Below are positions 1 to 4,991 of a stretch of DNA of 6,113 bases, in pieces. The notes beneath the pieces were generated by a model that saw only the letters and a list, made by a program, of their open reading frames with translations, made no database searches and was not told where the DNA came from. Position 1 is the first letter of the stretch, and each line of letters starts with the position of its first letter. The DNA is taken from assembly GCA_025449515.1 (NCBI GenBank), contig JANWJI010000154.1, positions 1-6,113 of the forward strand. Direction: 5' to 3'. The translations under genes were made by a program, and so were the position numbers. This stretch comes from Nitrososphaeraceae archaeon (GTDB lineage: Archaea > Thermoproteota > Nitrososphaeria > Nitrososphaerales > Nitrososphaeraceae).

Positions 1-242
1 CTCTAGAGGTGATCTGATTCATCTATGGATTAGGATGATAAATCTTTGCATCATAGGCAATACACAGATAAAAACTAGATAAGGTTATCGATTTTGTATT
101 ACGCAATTCATATATGGATGCCTTGGATATATGGAATTCTGATTTATGGAATTTTTGCTAGGTTGCCGCTGAAGTATCTAATCAAAGACAGTTCCAATGA
201 CATGTAAAGGGAATCCAACGGCAATTAATGATACTCCGACCT
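1..242. other. Left-edge stretch without an intact gene
   Basis: No start-to-stop gene can be supported here; all six frames are interrupted at short intervals. The only suggestive piece is on the minus strand from about 261 down to a TAG at 178-180. It reads as a hydrophobic segment (VGVSLIAVGFPLHVIG) with the look of one transmembrane helix, and its upstream end overlaps the start of the NDH-2 remnant on the opposite strand. It may be the broken end of a membrane-protein gene, but I cannot name a family. Confidence 0.3.
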
Positions 243-958
243 GTAGGAAAGCTAAACGATTTTGTAAGACATACAATCAGGGGATTTTACAAAAATATCT
301 AAATGTCAGACGTTAGAATCATACTTGTCAATTCTGGCGATAAAATATTGGAACAAATAGATGAGAAATTAGGCAAATAACCCTTGGAAAGACTAAAACA
401 AAAAGCAGCGGAGTTTATTATGAATACTGATGTTGTTGGAGCAACACCAAGCAGTGTATAGCTGCGCGATGGTACAACAATCCCATGCTACGCAATAATT
501 TGGGCGGCTGGAGTAACTCCAAGCAAACTGATTACAGATCTTCCGTGCGAGCACGACATTGGACATCGGCTAGTAGCAAACAGTTATCTAGAATTCCCTG
601 ACTATGATGGAGTATATGCTCTTGGAGATTGTGCATCCATTTTTGATCCACATACAAAAAAACCATATCCTCCACTGCTCAACATGCTATAAAACAGGGA
701 GAGATCGGGGCAAAGAATATAATATTTGCCAGAGATGGCAAAGAAAATAAGAAGATAAAATTTGATTGCGAAACAAACGGAATGATGGCAGAAATAAGAA
801 AAAGAACCGGTGTTGCTACCATATTTGGGATCAAAGTTCATGGCTTTCTAGCCTGGTGGCTTTGGCGAACCTATTACTTGGCCAATCTTCAGACTATGAA
901 GAAGAAGTTAAAGGTTCTGAGCGATTGGATGATGGATTTGATTTACAAACCTGACGTT
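243..958 (+). pseudogene. Decayed type II NADH dehydrogenase (NDH-2-like FAD/NAD(P)H oxidoreductase), C-terminal half
   Basis: Intact relatives are membrane-bound flavoproteins that pass electrons from NAD(P)H to quinone without pumping protons. The frame from 243 reads VGKLNDFV, then an NDH-2-like segment with IIWAAGVTPSKL (about 495-530) and the FAD-binding motif GVYALGDCASI (609-641). In-frame stops occur at 300-302 (TAA), 378-380 (TAA) and 459-461 (TAG). After PYPP, at about 675, one base is missing. The next frame then gives TAQHAIKQGEIGAKNI if an A is restored, and runs on through RKRTGVATIFGIKVHGFLAW and LWRTYYLANL, a C-terminal signature I associate with this family (amphipathic, membrane-associated). 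The N-terminal half, with the first Rossmann fold, is absent. The similarity ends at KPDV (947-958), where the sequence switches to another family. Three stops and a frameshift make this a pseudogene. Family is confident; physiological electron partner is unknown. Confidence 0.88.
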
Positions 959-1123
959 GATCCATTTGAACCTCCAATGCCTCCAAAGACCGATATGGCA
1001 TTTGTAAATAATTTAGCAAAGTCATTTGCAAAGGGCCAACCTTACAGAGGAAGAATTGGTCTAACTCTATTTAGAGATAAAGTACACGAGGTATTGAAGG
1101 ATATACATTCTCATCCTGAATGA
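959..1123 (+). pseudogene. C-terminal fragment of a ThDP-dependent enzyme (pyruvate oxidase / acetolactate synthase-like), fused in frame to the NDH-2 remnant
   Basis: From 959 the frame that carried the NDH-2 tail reads DPFEPPMPPK, then about 20 residues later AKGQPYRGRIGLTLFRDKV, ending HSHPE and TGA at 1121-1123. In ThDP-requiring enzymes of the pyruvate oxidase/acetolactate synthase group, a VDP-x-EPPMPPK segment lies near the C-terminus just after the ThDP domain, followed by a short helical tail of this kind. Only about the last 54 residues are present, so the ThDP- and metal-binding GDG...N motif is missing and no catalysis is possible. The longest open stretch across the join starts at ATG 782 and gives 113 residues, but that product would be a chimera of two enzyme tails. 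Whether it is expressed cannot be seen. Family assignment is from memory of the motif. Confidence 0.65.
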
Positions 1124-1126
1124 TGA

Positions 1127-1297
1127 ATAATACAGGGTGGCCTTGCTACTGGTCTAATAACTTGAATTCTGCTTCATTGGTTTGATTTCCTTAACGCCAT
1201 GCTAATATTTGGCTCCCATTTTTATTTTGCTGCAGCTGTTGTGATTATATTACTTGGAAGTCGTAGTATGGGGATCTCGTTAGAAGAACTAAATTAA
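1127..1297 (+). pseudogene. Tail of an MFS-type transporter, one internal stop
   Basis: Four bases after the preceding stop, a frame reads IQGGLATGLIT, a TGA at 1163-1165, then on through NAMLIFGSHFYFAAAVVIILL to LLGSRSMGISLEELN and TAA at 1295-1297. The hydrophobic run followed by a short polar tail with SLEEL is what the last transmembrane helix and cytoplasmic tail of many major facilitator transporters look like, sugar-porter types in particular. There is no start codon and no upstream membrane segment, so it is a decayed C-terminal remnant. The substrate cannot be inferred. An unrelated polytopic membrane protein is the alternative. Confidence 0.5.
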
Positions 1298-1689
1298 TGA
1301 GAGGATGTATATAGTATATAGCAAAAAAATGTCAGTGAATTCGTAACGGCATCTGCCTTTTCATGATGAATTTTGGGGCCACAAATACTAAAATGAAAAA
1401 TCTTGTCGAATCAGAATTATTCTATGTTTAAGATAGATAGAGAACTGATGATAAGATAGCTCATATTTTCGGCCAGACCATTTCGTATATATAGAGCAAT
1501 AACTTCGAATTGTGACAATCAAAATTAATTTTCGTCGTTTTACTATATTTCATTCAAGTACATCAAATTCATGTATCTATTGTTTAGTCCGTAAACTTCA
1601 AAATTAAAATATTATATGATTTACAATTCCGGTTATGGGGTCAGCTTAACAAATCACTTCTTTCAATGTTAATCGGATATTAAATGTAA
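1298..1689. other. Intergenic stretch with no recognisable gene
   Basis: I read all frames on both strands and found only very short open stretches, rich in A and T, with no family signature, no tRNA- or rRNA-like structure and no repeats worth naming. It separates the transporter tail from the DUF2795-like remnant and may be older decayed coding DNA. Confidence 0.5.
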
Positions 1690-1900
1690 TGTAGAAAGGT
1701 ATTCAAAACAGCATCATTAGGGCAAATATTGAAAGATCTTCATTTTCCAACAAGTAAAGAAAAGATAGTAGATAGTAAAACTTGTACTACAGAAATCTCC
1801 TAATCATAAAGAAACCATATTGTCTATTCTTCAAAAGCTAGATGATAAGATATATGAGAACGTTTCTGATATCACCAGAGCTGCAGGGCTAGCCTACTGA
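1690..1900 (+). pseudogene. Frameshifted DUF2795-like small protein
   Basis: The first frame reads ASLGQILKDLHFPTSKEKIV from 1711. The similarity then moves to the frame offset by one base, reading VLQKSPNHKETILSILQKLD and ending DITRAAGLAY with TGA at 1898-1900. DUF2795 proteins are small archaeal and bacterial proteins with this pattern: a hydrophobic-L-x-FP-x-x-K helix, then an L-x-x-L helix ending near the C-terminus. Their function is not established. The shift falls between about 1770 and 1784. Upstream, the only in-register ATG (1684) is followed at once by TAA, so the start is also lost. With a frameshift and no usable start, I call it a pseudogene. Confidence 0.6.
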
Positions 1901-2276
1901 CGATTAGATCATACTCGATATTAGAGATCAGATATATGATCATGATGTCACGATTCTTATAGAAGTCTACTATCAGCAATATATAGTAATTTCATTGGTA
2001 CTGGCTATACCGAGACTAACATTGCTAGGAGGGTGGACAAACTTCAAATCAATCGATTCAAAGCCGATATATAATTAGGAAAACAATCTACCCCTTATGA
2101 ATTATTTATTATGACTAACTATACGAATTCAGGTAATTAACAACTACAAACAGAGAAGTTTCGGTGAAACTAAGTATACTGCAAAATTACGTATATCAAA
2201 AAAGATAAGGAATCTTTATTCAAAGCAGATTAAAAAATTAATTATCTGTTGCTATGCATGATATAGCCCAAAATTA
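1901..2276. other. Intergenic stretch with one unrecognised coding scrap
   Basis: On the + strand a frame without a start is open from 1946 to TAA at 2072-2074 and reads, toward its end, GTGYTETNIARRVDKLQINR. This looks protein-like, perhaps a helix-turn-helix or helical segment, but I do not recognise the family. The remainder, 2075-2276, is AT-rich and shows nothing I can support in any frame. No RNA gene is visible. Confidence 0.3.
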
Positions 2277-2588
2277 TTATTTCTTTCCGCCGGTCATGAG
2301 ATTACCTAATCCCTTAAGACCTCCTCCCACTGCACTGCTAAGGTTTTTCAGAATTCCCCCTCCTACTTTTGTAACATTGCCAGCTACTTTTGACATATTA
2401 CCGCTAGCTGCTTGACCTGCCTTTGACATATTACCGCTAGCTCCAAGTAGCGACGAAGTAGAGCCAGCGCTAGCAACCAAAATGCCCAAGGAAACAACTA
2501 TAGCTAGGACTATCATGTTGGATTCGATTTTTGCCATCCAATATGCATAGCATACATATTGTTTAAGCCTTTCAAGGTTGAATGACAT
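2277..2588 (-). CDS. Small single-pass membrane protein with Gly/Ser/Asn-rich repetitive tail
   Basis: I do not recognise a named family. The 103-residue product has a hydrophobic helix at about residues 25-42 (MIVLAIVVSLGILVA) followed by a low-complexity tail rich in Gly, Ser, Asn, Ala and Lys and ending GGKK. Two copies of ASGNMSK lie 11 residues apart at about 50-70. The tail has small amphipathic glycine-containing helices (KVGGGILKNL, GGGLKGLGNL) of the kind seen in membrane-active or secreted peptides. A second ATG at 2537-2535 (MAKIESNM) would put the hydrophobic segment near the N-terminus like a signal anchor, and a CTTAAA element about 30 bases upstream of it would suit a leaderless transcript, so the true product may be 86 residues. 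The gene stands alone. There are no internal stops and it appears intact. Secretion or membrane insertion is inferred from composition only. Confidence 0.6.
   Translation of the reverse strand: MSFNLERLKQYVCYAYWMAKIESNMIVLAIVVSLGILVASAGSTSSLLGASGNMSKAGQAASGNMSKVAGNVTKVGGGILKNLSSAVGGGLKGLGNLMTGGKK
2389..2442. repeat. Two exact 21-bp direct repeats, 33 bp apart, inside the small membrane-protein gene
   Basis: The 21-base unit beginning tttgacatattaccgctagc occurs at 2389-2409 and again at 2422-2442. The 33-base offset is exactly 11 codons, so the duplication keeps frame and encodes the repeated ASGNMSK segment. Perfect identity at DNA level suggests a recent tandem duplication, or slippage-prone DNA in which copy number could vary. 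Confidence 0.9.
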
Positions 2589-2993
2589 GAATCAGATTAT
2601 AATATTTTTTGAATCATCCAGACTAACCAAATCTTTGAAAAATCTAGATAATTTTAGTAAATAATTATACTTATCGTTAGATAATATGGTATTAATAGAT
2701 CAAAATAGGAAAATCATGATTAGAGTAACAAAAAACAAGTATATCAAGGAAATCGAATCAATGACAATGCTCGATTCACAATTCTTTGTATATATAGAAA
2801 ACGTCCCCATAAATTTATGAAAGGTTTATTTGTAATAGTAATAAAGCCTTATCATCTGTTCTAGTAAAGGATTCTGGTACAAGTGGTTACATAAGTATTC
2901 ATAAACAGCTCAAATCTCTGCTGATAAACGGAACTGAAAACACTACAGCCTTCAATTAGCTCAAATGCAAGCGTGTCCTATTTGGTAGAGATC
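2589..2993. other. Intergenic stretch with small unproven frames
   Basis: Two things can be seen. A + strand ATG at 2686 opens 44 codons to TGA 2818-2820, with no family resemblance and no clear ribosome site. Then a frame with no start codon, open from 2813 to TAG 2957-2959, contains VLVKDSGTSGYISIHKQLKS. The GTSGYI-S-I-x-K pattern recalls the first strands of archaeal AbrB/SpoVT or DUF2080-like proteins (G-x-SGxIY-P-K), but the expected follow-on residues are missing. I treat both as scraps. Confidence 0.3.
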
Positions 2994-3176
2994 TCACTTT
3001 AATTTGATACCGATCTTAAGCGTCATTGGTAATGTCTCTAAATCTAACGATTTTAGTTCAACTTTAACTACTTCATAATTTTCTTTCTTTATCTCAGATA
3101 CTATCCAGTTGCTTGGATTTAAGAGAATATTATTTATTGTCTTTGTAAGTCGCTCTGTATCTCTTATTGCTGATAT
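2994..3176 (-). other. Open 60-codon tail in frame after the MCM amber stop, unknown protein fragment
   Basis: Directly after the TAG that ends the MCM fragment, the same minus-strand frame stays open for 60 codons to TGA at 2994-2996. It reads ISAIRDTERLTKTINNILL, then SNWIVSEIKKENYEVVKVEL, ending TLKIGIKLK. The composition is protein-like: a charged helix and then alternating strands. It matches nothing I know in MCM proteins, whose C-termini complete the AAA+ domain and end in a winged helix. There is no ATG early in it, so it looks like the C-terminal remnant of a different protein, brought next to the broken MCM by a deletion. It could be made only by amber read-through, for which there is no evidence. 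Confidence 0.45.
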
Positions 3177-3194
3177 CTATCTATCTCTATCAGC
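3169..3194. repeat. Short hairpin with GATA-repeat loop at the MCM truncation point
   Basis: GCTGATA at 3169-3175 is the exact reverse complement of TATCAGC at 3188-3194. The 12-base loop is a TATC/GATA tetranucleotide run that contains the TAG stop of the MCM fragment. Similarity to MCM ends at this structure and an unrelated frame begins, so the element may mark the breakpoint. It could also act as a weak transcript-end hairpin, though there is no adjacent T-run on the minus strand. Confidence 0.55.
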
Positions 3195-4089
3195 TTCCTT
3201 ACTGACCTGAGCAGTTAGACTTAAACCTGTTGAGCTCTGACAGCTTTCATACCGAGCATTAGGAACAATTTCTACTATTTTATTTAAGAATGTGGACTTT
3301 GCGAGGCTTGGGTCGCCTATTAGGAGGGCATTCAATCTCAGGCGCTTGGGATTTCTCTTTTCACAATTAGGTAGGCCAGCATTAGCAGCAACCATTAACA
3401 ACCCCTTTTTGACGTGTTCATAACCTATTATTTGGGGTGCGAAATAAGATGCAAGCTCATCAACTAAACAACCTTTTTTATCTTCTATCGATCTTTTCCA
3501 AGCTAGGATATCATCAATGTCTTTCTGTGTCAGCTCTGACTGCTGTTTTCTAACATCGTTAATTGATTCAGCATATAAAACCGTCACTAGTTTGTTATTA
3601 GGATTATCATTTTCTCTTATAACGTGAAGATTTCCTATAATAGTAACAAGCTTACCAGCAAAAATGTCTCTAGTATTATCTTCAAATAGCCTAACCTTTA
3701 TCCTCTCAATTTCGCTAAATTTGTCTGGGTCTTGCAGATCTATGTGCATAGCAGTGATGTATCGCATGTTAGCTGTTAATGTCTGGCCCATGACACTACA
3801 TTCTTTTCTAGGACACTTAGCTATATCTTTCACTGGAGATCGAAATATTGGTTTTTTGGAACAGTCTATCTTATCATAAAACCCACAGTTACTGCAAGTA
3901 ATGCTGACCTCAGATATCATATTATAAATTTCAGAGTAGCCTATTACTTGCCCTTTGACTTTTACGTAGCCCTCCTTTGATTTGATTATCATCGGCATAA
4001 TCTTCAACTATAGAACCATAAGTCCGATTTGATAGCTCTTGAATCATTTTCTCTAGATCGTTTTCGCTAATGCTGTCATCGTTCATCAT
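3177..4089 (-). pseudogene. Broken MCM-type replicative helicase: 5' frameshift and C-terminal truncation
   Basis: Intact MCMs are hexameric AAA+ helicases that unwind DNA at replication forks. The body frame (from a TTG at 4007, or ATG at 3998) begins in the OB-fold region (GYVKVKGQVIGYSEI, near 13-27). It has a zinc-binding insert with CSNC at 38-41 and CPRKEC at 65-70, the segment VRLFEDNTRDIFAGKLVTI, and Walker A GDPSLAKST at 231-239 followed by SSTGLSLTAQVSKE. Serine for the usual glycine in GDPG also occurs in some eukaryotic MCMs and is tolerated. Everything downstream (Walker B, sensor 1, arginine finger, winged helix) is missing. At the 5' end, ATGs at 4089 and 4086 overlap the stop of the upstream gene and open a 52-codon frame (MMNDDSISENDLEK...) ending at 3931. 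Joining it to the body needs a +1 shift near 4010, where the body frame has TAG just before TTG. The N-terminal domain is also short compared with cellular MCM, which suggests an orphan, element-type copy. It should have no helicase activity. Confidence 0.82.
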
Positions 4090-4487
4090 ACTAGTTGCAC
4101 CTTTAAAACCCGAGATACGCTGTTATGGTAAATGTCAGAATTTACATCCTCAAAAATACGGCCTACGGCTTGTTTTAGCACGTATCCACGACGATCTTCA
4201 TCTAGACTGTATAGTTCTTTAATTATCTTGGGGTTCAAATCTCTAAGGAATATAATATAGGGTGGAGCTGGCCTAAATGCCCCAATTTTTAACATTTTAT
4301 AGGCCTGATCGTAGTATATCCTAGATTCTACTGGCCCTTTGTCATTACTGCAGCTCTCATTTGCATTTGCTATTGATTGCTTTGCAGTAGCTAGCTGCTT
4401 CTTTATCATATCTATAAGATAACTGATGGACCAAAGATCAACATATTCATGTATCTCATCATTGTGTGTTATTGATGCAAGTGTCAT
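4086..4487 (-). CDS. Hypothetical helical protein translationally coupled to the MCM gene
   Basis: I do not recognise the family. The 133 residues are predicted mostly helical: an amphipathic N-terminal region (EYVDLWSISYLIDMIKKQLA), a polar linker with ESCSNDKGPVES at about 44-55, then YYDQAYKMLKIG, a proline-rich turn (FRPAPPYIIFL) and a charged C-terminal helix (DEDRRGYVLKQAVGRIFEDV). There are no enzyme motifs and no cysteine pairs. A GAGGAG ribosome site lies 10 bases before the ATG. Its TGA overlaps the ATG pair that begins the broken MCM frame, so the two genes were coupled and their products probably worked together. In Crenarchaeota a GINS subunit gene sits directly before mcm, so a divergent GINS-like helicase partner is conceivable from context and length, but I see no GINS signature and give that little weight. 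The gene itself is intact. Confidence 0.72.
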   Translation of the reverse strand: MTLASITHNDEIHEYVDLWSISYLIDMIKKQLATAKQSIANANESCSNDKGPVESRIYYDQAYKMLKIGAFRPAPPYIIFLRDLNPKIIKELYSLDEDRRGYVLKQAVGRIFEDVNSDIYHNSVSRVLKVQLV

Positions 4488-4569
4488 TTAGTAACATCTC
4501 CTCTCTGTCAATCCAACAGACTTCAGATTCTTGAGACATAATTCTGGTCTTTCTTATTTGCGTATGCAT
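4459..4569 (-). CDS. Possible 36-residue peptide between the zinc protein and the 133-residue protein
   Basis: An ATG at 4569, one base after the TGA of the four-cysteine protein, opens 36 codons (MHTQIRKTRIMSQ... to LNDTCINNTQ). They run through the ribosome site of the next gene and overlap its first 29 bases. The position is what a tightly packed operon would have, but the product resembles nothing I know and has no close ribosome site. It may be a leader peptide for the 133-residue gene, or a chance frame filling an 83-base gap. Confidence 0.22.
   Translation of the reverse strand: MHTQIRKTRIMSQESEVCWIDREEMLLNDTCINNTQ
4498..4503 (-). promoter_or_regulatory. Shine-Dalgarno site (GAGGAG) of the 133-residue gene
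   Basis: On the minus strand GAGGAG is followed by 10 bases and then ATG at 4487. The motif complements the pyrimidine-rich 3' end of archaeal 16S rRNA and fixes the start of this operon-internal gene. The operon's first gene has no such site and appears leaderless. Confidence 0.6.
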
Positions 4570-4570
4570 A

Positions 4571-4744
4571 TCAATTCTCTATAATGACCTCCCGAAATTT
4601 TGATATGCAATCAATACAAAGGTCTAGAGGAATTGAACCTAGATGACCAACTTTTACATTAATTCTAGTTGTAGCCCTCGAAAAACAGTCTACCGCTTCG
4701 CAAATATTTTTATTAACTTGGAGGTCTAGTACTCCTTTGTTCAT
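4571..4744 (-). CDS. Small four-cysteine (putative zinc-binding) protein
   Basis: The product is 57 residues from the ATG at 4744. GTG at 4756 would add four residues, but GAGGTG at 4759-4754 is well spaced as a ribosome site for 4744, so I prefer the later start. The sequence has a C-x4-C pair (CEAVDC) early and a C-x2-C pair (CIDC) late, separated by about 25 residues containing TRINVKVGHLGSIPLDL. This two-pair layout suggests one zinc site holding a small beta-hairpin fold, as in zinc-ribbon or treble-clef miniproteins; small proteins like this are common in Nitrososphaeria. Binding to nucleic acid or to a partner protein is inference. It is the second gene of the minus-strand operon, 14 bases after the antitoxin-like gene. 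Confidence 0.6.
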   Translation of the reverse strand: MNKGVLDLQVNKNICEAVDCFSRATTRINVKVGHLGSIPLDLCIDCISKFREVIIEN

Positions 4745-4758
4745 ACGAGTCAACACCT

Positions 4759-4932
4759 CTATGTATGATAGGATTCGGTCGATTGATGGCTCTCAATCCT
4801 ACGATCGACGGAATTCATTTTTTTCTTTTCTATTAGTTGGCTGATCAATTGATCGTAGCTTTGCCCTTTTCTTCCCATTTGCTTTAGACGTTCACGCGTT
4901 ATACTTTCTATCAGTATAGTACTTTTGCTCAT
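4759..4932 (-). CDS. Ribbon-helix-helix, VapB-type antitoxin-like protein
   Basis: The product reads MSKSTILIESITRERLKQMG at its start, then KGQSYDQLISQLIEKKK. That is the pattern of archaeal VapB/DUF7557-type antitoxins: a short N-terminal strand (STILI), a helix with KERL-like RERLKQMG, then SYDQLI and a second helix. Such proteins dimerise and bind palindromic operators in their own promoters. ATG 4947 would give five more residues (MYTSG). I chose 4932 because a TATA-like element (CTTTATAC, 4957-4950 on the minus strand) lies at the right distance for a leaderless transcript starting there. No toxin gene (PIN, RelE or similar) follows, since the next gene is the four-cysteine protein. It may therefore be a stand-alone repressor of this operon, with the palindrome at 4953-4974 as its probable site. 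Confidence 0.65.
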   Translation of the reverse strand: MSKSTILIESITRERLKQMGRKGQSYDQLISQLIEKKKMNSVDRRIESHQSTESYHT

Positions 4933-4952
4933 ACCACTAGTATACACCAGTA

Positions 4953-4974
4953 TAAAGTTATATAGATAACTTTA
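4953..4974. promoter_or_regulatory. Palindromic operator covering two divergent TATA boxes
   Basis: TAAAGTTAT (4953-4961) and ATAACTTTA (4966-4974) are perfect 9-base inverted arms around ATAG. On the + strand the centre contains TTATATA, about 30 bases before ATG 4992. On the minus strand the left arm merges into CTTTATAC, about 20-25 bases before ATG 4932. One dimeric protein bound here would block TBP access for both directions. Copies of CAGTATA at 4912-4918 and 4948-4954, and the related tagtata at 4938-4944, flank it and could be extra half-sites. Confidence 0.65.
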
Positions 4975-4991
4975 CAACTACTATACAGCAT

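Noticed and set aside
602..841. 79-codon minus-strand open frame across the NDH-2 remnant
   Set aside because: It lies antisense to the motif-bearing NDH-2 frame and its protein has no recognisable features; it is a shadow.
766..954. 62-codon + strand frame overlapping the NDH-2 tail
   Set aside because: It is out of register with the conserved RKRTGVATIFGIKVHG frame and has no family signature.
3177..3179. TAG after the MCM fragment as a pyrrolysine or programmed read-through codon
   Set aside because: Nothing supports recoding: no PylS/PylT genes or stimulatory structure characteristic of read-through are visible, and the sequence beyond does not resemble the missing MCM part.
3664..3879. 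71-codon + strand frame inside the MCM remnant
   Set aside because: It is antisense to the MCM OB-fold/zinc region, whose identity is clear.
4601..4610. GGGAGGTC on the minus strand near the end of the four-cysteine gene as a ribosome site for the 36-residue frame
   Set aside because: It is about 20 bases from the ATG, too far for a normal Shine-Dalgarno site, and it is explained by the coding sequence.
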